A stretch of DNA of 64,000 bases from Corynebacterium suedekumii (lineage in GTDB: Bacteria > Actinomycetota > Actinomycetes > Mycobacteriales > Mycobacteriaceae): NCBI RefSeq assembly GCF_030252185.1, contig NZ_CP126970.1:372001-436000 (forward strand), in the 5' to 3' direction. Shown here one piece after another: positions 1 to 9,057 of this stretch. The notes under the pieces are model-generated. The model was not told the DNA's origin. It made no database searches and worked only from the letters and a program-made list of their open reading frames with translations. Each line of letters begins with the position of its first letter. Within the stretch, counting starts at the first letter, position 1. The position numbers were made by a program, and so were the translations under genes.

Positions 1-1173
<1,173 letters not shown>

Positions 1174-1183
1174 GGCGCCCAGT

Positions 1184-1936
1184 CTAGCGGCGGGGCTGGT
1201 GGGCCTCGATGAATCGGTAGTACTCGAGGTCGTGGAGGCGGGAGGCGGCGGCCTCGTCGACGATGACGGTGGCGTACTCGTGCAGCTGGAGCACCGACGC
1301 CGGGCAGGAGGCGGTGACCGGCCCCTCGACCAGCTTGTGCACCGCGTCGGCCTTCCCTGCGCCGGTGGCGAGCAGCAGCAGGTGGCCGGCGCGTCGGATG
1401 GTGCCCAGGCCCTGGGTGAGGACGTGGATGGGGACCTCGTCGGCGGAGTCGAAGAAGCGGGCGTTGTCGGCGACGGTCTGCGGGTGCAGGGTCTTCATCC
1501 GGGTGCGTGACGCGAGGGAGGAGCCGGGTTCGTTGAAGCCGACGTGACCGTTGGTGCCCACCCCCAGCAGCTGGATGTCCACGCCGCCGGCGGCGGTGAT
1601 GGCGTCCTCGTAGGCCTGGCCGCCCTGCTCGGGGTCGGGACCGTGGACCGCCTCGTCGGGGATGTCGACGTGGGAGGTGAACTCGCGGCGGATGGTGCGG
1701 TGGTAGCTCTGCTCGTGGTCGCGGGGCAGGCCGATGTACTCGTCGAGGAGGAACGCACGGCAGTCGGCGAAGCTGACCTCGCCGGCGTCGTAGCGGCGGA
1801 TGAGTTCGCGGTAGGTGGCCACGGGGGTGGAGCCGGTGGCCAGGCCGAGGGTGGCGCCCCGGCGGGCGAAGTCGGCGAGGATGTCGGCGGCGGCGACGGC
1901 CACGTCGGTGGCGGTGGGGCGGAGGAGGATGTCCAC
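1184..1936 (-). CDS. nagB: glucosamine-6-phosphate deaminase
   Basis: Converts glucosamine-6-phosphate to fructose-6-phosphate and ammonia, the exit step of amino-sugar catabolism into glycolysis. The 250-residue protein has full family length, with the LLDEY motif (Asp65), the glycine-rich [14 protein letters not shown] segment (residues 125-138, His131 as active-site base) and no visible lesion. The start is a GTG at 1936, 12 bp after the nagA stop, so nagA and nagB form an operon. Both face away from nanAKE and share the divergent control region at 3095-3166. The C-terminus matches typical short actinobacterial NagB proteins without an extended allosteric tail. Confidence 0.95.
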   Translation of the reverse strand: MDILLRPTATDVAVAAADILADFARRGATLGLATGSTPVATYRELIRRYDAGEVSFADCRAFLLDEYIGLPRDHEQSYHRTIRREFTSHVDIPDEAVHGPDPEQGGQAYEDAITAAGGVDIQLLGVGTNGHVGFNEPGSSLASRTRMKTLHPQTVADNARFFDSADEVPIHVLTQGLGTIRRAGHLLLLATGAGKADAVHKLVEGPVTASCPASVLQLHEYATVIVDEAAASRLHDLEYYRFIEAHQPRR

Positions 1937-1948
1937 TGTCGGGTGTCC

Positions 1949-3094
1949 TTAACGGTTGTCGGTGATGATCTCGCCGCCGGCTACGACGAGCATGACCTGT
2001 CCATTGTCGTCCAGGCCGACGAGGTCCGCGCGTCCGCCCTCGACGATGCCGCCGTCGCCGAGGCCGAGCAGCCCGGCCGCGGTGGTGGAGGTGGCCCTGA
2101 CCAGGTCGCTCAGCCCGACACCGCGGCGCAGGTGGCGGGCGAACTGGTCGGCCAGGGTGGTGGTGCCGCCGGCTATGGCCCCGACAGCACCGTCTGGAGC
2201 GGAGAGGCGGGCGACGCCGTCGGCGACGGTGACGTCGAGGGTGCCGAGGGTGTAGTCGCCGTCGGGCATGCCGGCGGCCTGCATGGCGTCGGTGACGAAG
2301 AAGGCGCCGTCGGCGACGGAGTGGCGGAGCATGTCGACGGTGCCGTCGGCGAGGTGGACGCCGTCGGCGATGAGTTCCACGTGGGCGTGGGAGGTGGCGG
2401 CGGCGGTGATCATTGCGGCGGCCGCACCGGGGGCGCGGTGGTGCAGGGGTGGCATGGCGTTGAACAGGTGGGTGGCGGTGACGGTGACGTTCCTGTCCAC
2501 GGCGGCGTCGACAAGCTCGAGGGTCTGCTCGTAGGTGGCGTCGGTGTGGCCGAGGGAGGCGATGATGGTGTGGGCGGCGCAGACGTCGAGAAGCTCGTGG
2601 GCGTGGGCGGTCTCGGGGGCGAAGGTGACGGCGCGGACGTGGCCGCGGGCGGCGGTGGCGACGCGGTCGAGCATGTCGGGGTCGCCGGGGATGATGGCGG
2701 CGGGGTCCTGGGCGCCGCAGCGCCCGGAGTTGATGAAGGGGCCTTCGAGGTGGATGCCGGCGAGCAGGCCCTCGTCGGCGAGGTCGGCGAGGACGGGGAC
2801 CTGGGCGGTCATGGCCTGCTCGGTGGCGGAGACGAGGCTGGCGAGCATGGTGGTGGTGCCGTGCCGGCGGTGGAACCGGGCGGCGCGGCGACAGTCGTCG
2901 GCGGTGCCGTCGGGGAAGGAGCCGCGGTGGCCGCCGTGGTTGTGCAGGTCGACGAAGCCGGGGACGAGGGTGAGGCCGCCCGGTTCCCAGGCGGTGGGGT
3001 CCTCCGTGACCGAGGTGATGATGCCGCCGTCGACGGTGATCCGGGCGGGGGCGGCGCCGACGGGGGTGACCAGTTGTCCGGTGAGTTCGTTCAC
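1949..3094 (-). CDS. nagA: N-acetylglucosamine-6-phosphate deacetylase
   Basis: Amidohydrolase that deacetylates GlcNAc-6-phosphate to glucosamine-6-phosphate, feeding NagB. Visible motifs are the metal site HNH (PGFVDLHNHGG, near residues 51-53), HLEGPF, the later LGHTDA and ATHLFNAM histidines, and the catalytic Asp in TDAMQAAG. The start is uncertain: ATG codons lie at 3106 and 3103, but a TATGAT box occupies 3107-3102, overlapping them, and the next in-frame GTG at 3094 sits exactly 7 nt behind it, the same geometry as other leaderless genes here. I therefore prefer GTG 3094 (381 residues). It is first gene of nagA-nagB and receives product both from the sialic-acid branch and from the GlcNAc PTS at 13-15 kb. 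Confidence 0.93.
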   Translation of the reverse strand: MNELTGQLVTPVGAAPARITVDGGIITSVTEDPTAWEPGGLTLVPGFVDLHNHGGHRGSFPDGTADDCRRAARFHRRHGTTTMLASLVSATEQAMTAQVPVLADLADEGLLAGIHLEGPFINSGRCGAQDPAAIIPGDPDMLDRVATAARGHVRAVTFAPETAHAHELLDVCAAHTIIASLGHTDATYEQTLELVDAAVDRNVTVTATHLFNAMPPLHHRAPGAAAAMITAAATSHAHVELIADGVHLADGTVDMLRHSVADGAFFVTDAMQAAGMPDGDYTLGTLDVTVADGVARLSAPDGAVGAIAGGTTTLADQFARHLRRGVGLSDLVRATSTTAAGLLGLGDGGIVEGGRADLVGLDDNGQVMLVVAGGEIITDNR

Positions 3095-3166
3095 CTGGCC
3101 CATCATACTCCCGGCAGAGGTATGATGTCTTACGTCTGATGAACCCATCTCCCGAGGAGTCCCCCC
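3095..3166. promoter_or_regulatory. nagA/nanA divergent promoter and probable NanR operator
   Basis: Two identical TATGAT -10 boxes face in opposite directions: 3107-3102 for nagA and 3121-3126 for nanA. They form the arms of an inverted repeat, CATCATAC (3101-3108) and GTATGATG (3120-3127). Immediately beside the nanA -10 lies TACGTCTGATGAA (3131-3143), which shares the TCTGATG half-site with the clear palindrome upstream of siaE at 6377-6394. The placement over both transcription starts suggests that one bound repressor could silence nagAB and nanAKE together. NanR control of nan and sia genes is known in C. glutamicum; the assignment of this exact site is my inference. Confidence 0.6.
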
Positions 3167-4087
3167 ATGACGGTCCAGTTCCGCGGTGTCATCCCGCCCG
3201 TCGTCACCCCGTTCCGGGACGATCTCACCGTCGACACCGACAGCCTCCGCCGCCATGTGGACCGGCTCATCGACGCCGGCGTGGACGGCCTCTTCGCTCT
3301 CGGCTCCTCCGCGGAGGCCGCGTTCCTCACCCGCGACAACCGGCGGGCGGTGGTGTCCACCATCGTCGACCAGGCCGCCGGGCGGGTCCCGGTCACCGCG
3401 GGCGTCATCGACATGACCACCCCGCTGGTCGCCGACGCCGTCGAATCCGGCGTGCAGGGACTCGTGGCCACCGCCCCCTTCTACGTGCGCACCCACCGCA
3501 CCGAGATCGCCGAGCACTTCCGCCGCATCCACGACATGGCCCCCGACCTGCCGCTGCTGGCCTACAACATCCCCGAGTGCGTCCACGTCGTCCTCGACGC
3601 CCCGCTGCTCATCGAGCTGGCCACGGAGGGTGTGCTCGCCGGCGTCAAGGACTCCGGGGGCGTGGACGCCGCCACCCGCCTGATCGTCGACGCCCGCGAC
3701 GCCGCCGGCCTGACCGACTTCCAGGTCCTCACCGGTTCCGAGACCACCGTCGACCTGGCCTACCTCGCGGGCGTCGACGGTGTGGTCCCCGGCCTGGGCA
3801 ACGTCGACCCGTGGTCCTACGTCGACCTCGCCCGCCTGTGCACGCAGGGCCGCTGGGCGGAGGCGGCGGCGCTGCAGACCCGGATCACGCAGCTGTTCGG
3901 CATCGCCACCGCCGGCGACCCGGCGCGCATGGGTGGTTCCTCGGCCGGCCTCGGCGGCTTCAAGGCCGCGCTCGCCCACCTCGGCGTGTTCACCTCCGGC
4001 CGGATGGCACCGCCGCACCAGCCGCTTGACGACGCCGAGCTGGCCACCATCGCCCGCATCATCGACGACGCGGGGCTCACCGCATGA
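3167..4087 (+). CDS. nanA: N-acetylneuraminate lyase
   Basis: Class I aldolase of the DHDPS/NAL family that splits N-acetylneuraminate into N-acetylmannosamine and pyruvate. The 306-residue protein carries the Schiff-base lysine at 161 (GVKDSGG), the catalytic Tyr133 in AYNIPE, and a GSSAE loop (46-50) in the position of the substrate carboxylate-binding loop. The ATG at 3167 follows a GAGGAG ribosome-binding site. It overlaps nanK by ATGA. A DHDPS-like protein could also be another pyruvate aldolase, but nanK, the nanE remnant, nanR and the sialic-acid transporter next to it make the lyase assignment strong. It is transcribed away from nagAB. Confidence 0.9.
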   Translation: MTVQFRGVIPPVVTPFRDDLTVDTDSLRRHVDRLIDAGVDGLFALGSSAEAAFLTRDNRRAVVSTIVDQAAGRVPVTAGVIDMTTPLVADAVESGVQGLVATAPFYVRTHRTEIAEHFRRIHDMAPDLPLLAYNIPECVHVVLDAPLLIELATEGVLAGVKDSGGVDAATRLIVDARDAAGLTDFQVLTGSETTVDLAYLAGVDGVVPGLGNVDPWSYVDLARLCTQGRWAEAAALQTRITQLFGIATAGDPARMGGSSAGLGGFKAALAHLGVFTSGRMAPPHQPLDDAELATIARIIDDAGLTA

Positions 4088-4962
4088 GGCCCGCGTCCCT
4101 GGCCGTCGACATCGGGGGCACGAAGATCGCCTACGGCATCGTCCCCGACGACGCGCCCGACACGGTGCTCGGCGAGGGCCGCGTGCCCAGCCTCGCCCGG
4201 GAGGGCCGGACACTGGACCAGCTGGCCGTCGCCGTCGAACGGGCCCTGGACACCCCGGGCGTGGACATCGTCCGCGCCGGCGTCGGCTGCCCCGGCGTCG
4301 TGCGCGACGGGGAGATCACCTACAACGGTGACACCGTGCCCGGCTGGGCTGGGTCGGACGTGGCCGGCACGGTCGAACGCCTGGCCGGGGTGCCGGTGGC
4401 CTGCCACAACGACGTCCGCGTGTGGGCGTTCGGCGAACACCGGCTCGGTGCCGGACAGGGAACGTCCGGGAGGGTGTACTACCTGTCGTTGGGTACGGGG
4501 GTGGGTGGGGCGATCGTCGATACGCACGGGTTGCTGCCGGGCCCCACGGGCAGTGCCGGGGAGTCCGCGAACCTGGTGTGCGCCGACCTCGACGGGCGCG
4601 CGGTGCGGTGCGAGGACGCCGTGAGCGGCCCCGGGCTGGCGCGGTACTACAACGAACGTGCGGGCGCGGACCTCACGCTGCCGGAGATCATCGGACGGCA
4701 TGACGCCGCCGCGGTCATCGACGGCAACCTCAGCGGCTTCGGGTACGCCGTCGGCGCGCTGGTGACCCTGCTGGACCTGTCCGCGGTCGTCCTCGGCGGC
4801 GGGGTCGGCTCGCTCGGGGAGATCATCCGGGAGCCCTTCGCCCGCGGCCTGCGCGCCGGCACGCTGGCCATCCAGGCGGATGTCCCCGTCCTCACCACCA
4901 CCCTGGGCCCGGCGGCCCCGCTCATCGCCGCCGCCGAATACGCCCGGGCGGAAGGAGCATGA
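4084..4962 (+). CDS. nanK: N-acetylmannosamine kinase (ROK family)
   Basis: ROK-family sugar kinase that phosphorylates ManNAc to ManNAc-6-phosphate. The ATP-binding DIGGTK motif is at residues 9-14 and the catalytic Asp at 110 in CHNDVRVWAFGEH. The usual ROK zinc cluster (CxCGxxGCxE after a GH motif) is degenerate: the region reads GESANLVCADLDG and then RCEDA, keeping only scattered cysteines, so structural zinc is probably not bound. The start overlaps the nanA stop by 4 bp and the stop overlaps nanE by 4 bp, so nanA-nanK-nanE are translationally coupled. Glucokinase-like specificity cannot be excluded from sequence alone. Confidence 0.88.
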   Translation: MRPASLAVDIGGTKIAYGIVPDDAPDTVLGEGRVPSLAREGRTLDQLAVAVERALDTPGVDIVRAGVGCPGVVRDGEITYNGDTVPGWAGSDVAGTVERLAGVPVACHNDVRVWAFGEHRLGAGQGTSGRVYYLSLGTGVGGAIVDTHGLLPGPTGSAGESANLVCADLDGRAVRCEDAVSGPGLARYYNERAGADLTLPEIIGRHDAAAVIDGNLSGFGYAVGALVTLLDLSAVVLGGGVGSLGEIIREPFARGLRAGTLAIQADVPVLTTTLGPAAPLIAAAEYARAEGA

Positions 4963-5608
4963 TGACCATCGAGAATCTGCGTGGGCGGCTCATCGTCTCC
5001 GTCCAGGCCCCCGACGGCCACGCCATGCGCGACACCCACACCCTCACCCACGTGGCACGGGCCTGCGTGGACGGTGGGGCGGCGGCGATCCGCTGCGGCG
5101 GCTACGGCGGGCTCGACGACATCCGGGCGATCGCCGGCGCGGTGGACGTGCCCGTGTTCGGCCTGACGAAGGAGGGCTCCGAGGGCGTGTACATCACCCC
5201 GTCGGTCGCCTCCGTGGGGGCGGTCGCGGAGGCCGGCGCGGACGTCGTCTGCGTCGACGCCACCTTCCGCCCCCGGCAGGACGGCAGCCGCCTGGAGGAC
5301 CAGGTCACCGCCGCCCACGACGCCGGGGTGCTCATCATGGCCGACTGCGCCACCCCCGACGAGGCCCGCGCCGCCCTCGAGGCGGGCTGGACCTTTTCTC
5401 CACCACGTTGGCCGGTTACACGCCTGACCGGGCCGCCACGGAGGGCCCGGACCTCGAGTGCGTCCGGGCGGCCCGCGCCCTGCTCGGCCCGGAGCCCTTC
5501 CTCATCGGCGAGGGGCGCTACCGCAGCGGTGCGGACGCCGCCGAGGGGCTGCGGGCCGGTGCGGACCCGGGCTGGATCACCGCCCGTGTCGCGCAGCAGC
5601 TGCGCTGA
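4959..5608 (+). pseudogene. nanE: N-acetylmannosamine-6-phosphate 2-epimerase, frameshifted and lacking a C-terminal segment
   Basis: NanE converts ManNAc-6-phosphate to GlcNAc-6-phosphate, linking NanK to NagA. Reading from ATG 4959 matches NanE through ALEAG, then at about 5387 one base is missing (GGGCTGG where GGGCCTGG would keep frame) and the family sequence continues as LDLFSTTLAGYT in the next frame to TGA 5608. A second lesion is independent of this: after GEGRYRSGADAAEG the protein goes from RAGAD directly to PGWIT, lacking about ten residues that in NanE hold the glycine loop binding the substrate phosphate. Even if the indel is a sequencing error, activity is doubtful. The 3' end overlaps the convergent nanR by 32 bp. 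Confidence 0.85.
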
Positions 5609-6290
5609 CCAGGCGGCGCAGCGGCTCGTAGTGGCGGGTGACCACCTCCCGGTACAGGGCCGGATCGTCGGCGACGAGGGCGTCGATCATGTCGGCGTGG
5701 GACTCGATGGTCAACTTGATGTCCTCCGGCATGGACAGGTCGAGCAGCGGCAGGACCTGCATGTGGACCTTCCACAGGGCCTCGGAGATCTCCTTGATCA
5801 GCGGGTTGCCCAACGGCTCCAGCAGGGTGGCGTGGAAACGGTGGTCCTCCTGGGCGAAGGACTCGCCCGCGTTGTTGCGGTCACGCATCGCCTGGACGAT
5901 CCGGTGCAGATGGTCGACCGGCTGCCCCTCATAGATACGGGCAAGTTCATCACCCACGGACCGGTCGAGCGCCTCCCGGGTGTCGATGACATGGTTGAGG
6001 TTGGCCAGCGAGTGGTCCGAGTCGAGGGTGATGCGCAGAACCAGGCCGCGCAGCAGGGGCGCCAGGGACATGTCGGAGACGAAGGTGCCGTGGCCGTGCC
6101 GGACCTCGACGATGTCCAGGCTCGACAGGGTGCGGACGGCTTCCCGCAGGGAGGAGCGGGAACAGCCCAGTTCCTCGCACAGCACCGCCTCGGAGGGGAG
6201 CATGTCGCCGGTGCGCAGGCCGTGGGCGCGGATGTAGTCCTTGATGCCCTCCTCGGCATCGCGCGCGGCGTTCCGGGTTCGACGAACCAT
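5577..6290 (-). CDS. nanR: GntR/FadR-family transcriptional regulator of sialic-acid genes
   Basis: DNA-binding repressor with an N-terminal winged helix (about residues 10-70, containing LPSEAVLCEELGCSRSSLREAV) and a C-terminal all-helical FCD ligand domain with the EDHRFH metal/ligand residues. ATG 6290 is chosen because a GGAAGAGGGA ribosome-binding site precedes it; this gives 237 residues. It is divergent from siaE and convergent with nanE. The genomic position matches NanR of C. glutamicum, which controls nag, nan and sia genes and responds to amino-sugar phosphates. The palindrome at 6377-6394, between this gene and siaE, is its most probable operator. Confidence 0.85.
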   Translation of the reverse strand: MVRRTRNAARDAEEGIKDYIRAHGLRTGDMLPSEAVLCEELGCSRSSLREAVRTLSSLDIVEVRHGHGTFVSDMSLAPLLRGLVLRITLDSDHSLANLNHVIDTREALDRSVGDELARIYEGQPVDHLHRIVQAMRDRNNAGESFAQEDHRFHATLLEPLGNPLIKEISEALWKVHMQVLPLLDLSMPEDIKLTIESHADMIDALVADDPALYREVVTRHYEPLRRLVSAAAARHGR

Positions 6291-6376
6291 GGTGTCCCTC
6301 TTCCTGTTGTTCCTGTTGTCCATATAACCAGACGGTGTGACGTGCATTTCTCCGGCTTCTGACAAAAGCATAGAAC

Positions 6377-6394
6377 ACATCAGATGTCTGATGT
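6377..6394. promoter_or_regulatory. palindromic operator, probably NanR
   Basis: ACATCAGATGTCTGATGT is an inverted repeat with 8-bp perfect arms around a 2-bp centre. It lies 48 bp before the siaE start and 87 bp before the nanR start, between the two divergent genes. The half-site TCTGATG recurs in the nagA/nanA promoter at 3135-3141. GntR/FadR regulators bind palindromes of this length, so NanR is the simplest candidate. Confidence 0.7.
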
Positions 6395-6441
6395 ATGTTT
6401 GTGCCAGGGGAAAGCTCCGACAACCGAAAAGGACCCCCACC

Positions 6442-8061
6442 ATGAGCCCCCACGTCTCCCGTCGTCAGTTCCTCCGACTGACCGGTGTCCTCGCCGCCGC
6501 AGCCGGAGTATCCGCCGGTCTCGCCGCCTGCGCCCCCGACGACAACTCCAGCAGCGGCGGTCAGACCACCGGGGAAGGCGGGGGTGGCACCGCCGCCGAG
6601 GACGGCACCATCCACGCCGCTATCTCCTACGAACTGGGCACCAACGGCTACGACCCGATGACCACCACCGCGGCCCTGACCATCGCCGCCAACTGGCACA
6701 CCCTCGAAGCCCTCACCGAGATGGACCCCGCCACCGGCGAGACCCACGTGGCACTGGCCGCCGAGAAACTCGACTCCGGGGACGAGACCACCGTCGACGT
6801 CACCCTCCGCGAGGGCGCCACCTTCCACGACGGCTCCCCCGTCACCGCCGACGACGTCGTCTTCTCCTTCGAACGCGTCATGGACGAGGCCAACCAGTCC
6901 CTCTACGCCTCCTTCATCCCCTTCATCGAGAGCGTCGAGGCCAAGGACGACACCACCGTCACCTTCACCCTCTCCAACCCGACCGGCCTGTTCGCCGACC
7001 GCCTCTCCGTGGTCAAGATCGTGCCCAGGGCAGTCGTCGAGGCCGACGCCACCGCCTTCGACGCCGTCCCCACCGGCTCCGGCCCCTACAGGATGACCGA
7101 CAACGGCGGCACCTCCAAGGTGGTCAGGTTCGAGCGCCACGACGACTACAACGGCCCCAGGCCCGCCCGCGCCGCCACCATGGAATGGCAGATCATCCCC
7201 GACGCCTCCACCCGCATCAACTCCATCCAGTCCGGCTCCACCCAGGCCATCGACTCGGTGCCCTACCTCAACATCGAACAGCTGGAGTCCACCTCCCAGG
7301 TGGAGTCGATCCAGGGCTTCGGCCTCCTGTTCGCCATGTTCAACAACCACGAGTCCAACAAGTTCGCCGACGTCAGGGCCCGCCAGGCGTTCCTCTACGG
7401 CATCGACATGGACCGCGTCCTCGAGACCGCCATGCACGGCCAGGCCACCGCCGCCACCAGCTTCCTGCAGAAGGAGCACCCGAACTACCAGGAGGCCGCC
7501 ACCGTCTACACCTACGACGAGGCGAAGGCGAAGCAGCTGTTCGAGGAGGCCGGCGTCACCAGCCTGCGCCTGCTGTGCACCGACCATGACTGGGTGAAGA
7601 ACTGCACCCCGCTCATCCAGGAGTCCCTGAGCAACCTGGGCATCTCCGTCGACTTCACCGAACGCAAGTCCTCCGACGTGTACAACACCATCGACGGCAA
7701 CCCGGAGTCCTACGACGTGGTCATCGCCCCGGGTGACCCCTCCGTGTTCGGCAACGACCCCGACCTGCTCATGCGCTGGTGGTACGCCGGCGACACCTGG
7801 ACCGACACCCGCATGCACTGGAAGGGCACCGACTCCTACAACCGCGTCCAGGAGCTTCTCGACGCCGGCGTCACCGCCACCGACGCCGACGTCGCCCAGG
7901 ACTCCTGGAACCAGCTGTTCGACCTGCTCTCCGAGGAGGTCCCCCTCTACCCGCTGTTCCACCGCAAGGCGCCGACCGCCTGGAACGGCGACACCCTGGT
8001 GGACTTCCAGCCGATCTCCCTGACGGGGCTCAGCTTCGTCGACGTGGGCACCACCGAATAG
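6442..8061 (+). CDS. siaE: sialic-acid ABC transporter substrate-binding lipoprotein
   Basis: Extracytoplasmic solute-binding protein of the oligopeptide/nickel (SBP_bac_5) family, 539 residues. The N-terminus has a twin-arginine motif (SRRQFLRLTG) followed by a lipobox ending in LAAC, so Cys30 is the predicted lipidated residue; both a Tat route and lipid anchoring are indicated. The mature part contains the family pattern LREGATFHDGSPVTADDVVFS. ATG 6442 follows an AAAAGGA site. It heads siaE-siaF-siaG-siaI. By gene order and neighbours this corresponds to the SiaEFGI sialic-acid importer of C. glutamicum; a peptide substrate would be the alternative if context were ignored. Confidence 0.85.
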   Translation: MSPHVSRRQFLRLTGVLAAAAGVSAGLAACAPDDNSSSGGQTTGEGGGGTAAEDGTIHAAISYELGTNGYDPMTTTAALTIAANWHTLEALTEMDPATGETHVALAAEKLDSGDETTVDVTLREGATFHDGSPVTADDVVFSFERVMDEANQSLYASFIPFIESVEAKDDTTVTFTLSNPTGLFADRLSVVKIVPRAVVEADATAFDAVPTGSGPYRMTDNGGTSKVVRFERHDDYNGPRPARAATMEWQIIPDASTRINSIQSGSTQAIDSVPYLNIEQLESTSQVESIQGFGLLFAMFNNHESNKFADVRARQAFLYGIDMDRVLETAMHGQATAATSFLQKEHPNYQEAATVYTYDEAKAKQLFEEAGVTSLRLLCTDHDWVKNCTPLIQESLSNLGISVDFTERKSSDVYNTIDGNPESYDVVIAPGDPSVFGNDPDLLMRWWYAGDTWTDTRMHWKGTDSYNRVQELLDAGVTATDADVAQDSWNQLFDLLSEEVPLYPLFHRKAPTAWNGDTLVDFQPISLTGLSFVDVGTTE

Positions 8062-8091
8062 GTCCTCCCACCCGCCCTGCCAGGAGCCACC

Positions 8092-9057
8092 TTGTCCAAC
8101 CTGCTCAGACTCATCGGCCGCCGCCTCATCGCCCTGCCCGTGATGATCCTCGGCGTCACGTTCCTCGTCTTCTTCATCATGTCTTTCAGCCCCGCCGACC
8201 CGGCGCGCCTGGCACTGGGCGAGTCGGCGTCCCCGGCGGCCCTGGAGGCCTACCGCGAGGCCAACGGCCTCAACGACCCGCTGCTGGTCCGCTACGTCGG
8301 CTTCCTCGGCGGCATGCTCCAGGGCGATCTGGGGACGACGACCGGCAACGCCTCGGTGACCGATGTCGTTGCGCGGGCCTTCCCCATCACCCTGCAGCTG
8401 ACCTTCCTCGGCCTCGCCATCGCGGTGCTCCTCGCCCTGGTCTTCGGTGTCCTCGCGGCGCTCTACCGTGACCGCTGGCCCGACCATGTCATCCGCGTGT
8501 TCTCCATCGCGGCGCTGGCGACCGCGTCGTTCTGGTTGGCGATCCTGCTCATCCAGTGGCTGGGCACCATCCCCGGCGGGTGGGGTGTGTTCCCGGCGCT
8601 GGTGACCCGGTGGGTGCCGTTCACAGAGGATCCGGCGACCTACCTCAACAACATCTTCCTCCCCGCCTTCGCGCTCGCCGTCCCGGTCGCCGGATCACTG
8701 GCCCGGGTGGTGCGTACCGCGATGGTGGAGGAACTGGACAAGGACTACGTGCGCACCGCGATCGGCGCCGGCATCCCCACGGGGGAGGTCATCTCCCGCA
8801 ACGTGCTGCGCAACGCCCTGATCACCCCGATCACGGTGCTGGGCCTGCGCGTCGGCTACCTCATGGGTGGCGCGGTGATCATCGAGATCATCTTCAACAT
8901 CCAGGCCATGGGCCAGCTCATTCTCGACGGCGTGACCCGCAACGACGTCTTCCTCGTCCAGGGGGTCACGCTCACCGTGGCCATCGCCTTCATCCTCGTC
9001 AACATCGTCGTGGACATGCTCTACGTCCTCGTCAACCCACGAATCAGGAGCATCTGA
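8092..9057 (+). CDS. siaF: sialic-acid ABC transporter permease (DppB type)
   Basis: Inner-membrane permease with about six transmembrane helices and the cytoplasmic loop typical of binding-protein-dependent transporters (EELDKDYVRTAIGAGIP followed by VISRNVLRNALITP). The start is a TTG at 8092, supported by CAGGAG at 8081-8086; no closer ATG fits the family N-terminus (NLLRLIGRRLIALP). The TGA stop overlaps the ATG of the next gene by one base (TGATG), so siaG is translationally coupled. It should pair with the permease half of SiaG to form the membrane channel. Confidence 0.9.
   Translation: MSNLLRLIGRRLIALPVMILGVTFLVFFIMSFSPADPARLALGESASPAALEAYREANGLNDPLLVRYVGFLGGMLQGDLGTTTGNASVTDVVARAFPITLQLTFLGLAIAVLLALVFGVLAALYRDRWPDHVIRVFSIAALATASFWLAILLIQWLGTIPGGWGVFPALVTRWVPFTEDPATYLNNIFLPAFALAVPVAGSLARVVRTAMVEELDKDYVRTAIGAGIPTGEVISRNVLRNALITPITVLGLRVGYLMGGAVIIEIIFNIQAMGQLILDGVTRNDVFLVQGVTLTVAIAFILVNIVVDMLYVLVNPRIRSI

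Noticed and set aside
1544..3139. Gly/Val/Asp-rich 531-codon frame on the plus strand
   Set aside because: Antisense shadow of nagB and nagA; composition is typical of reverse-complement GC-rich coding DNA.
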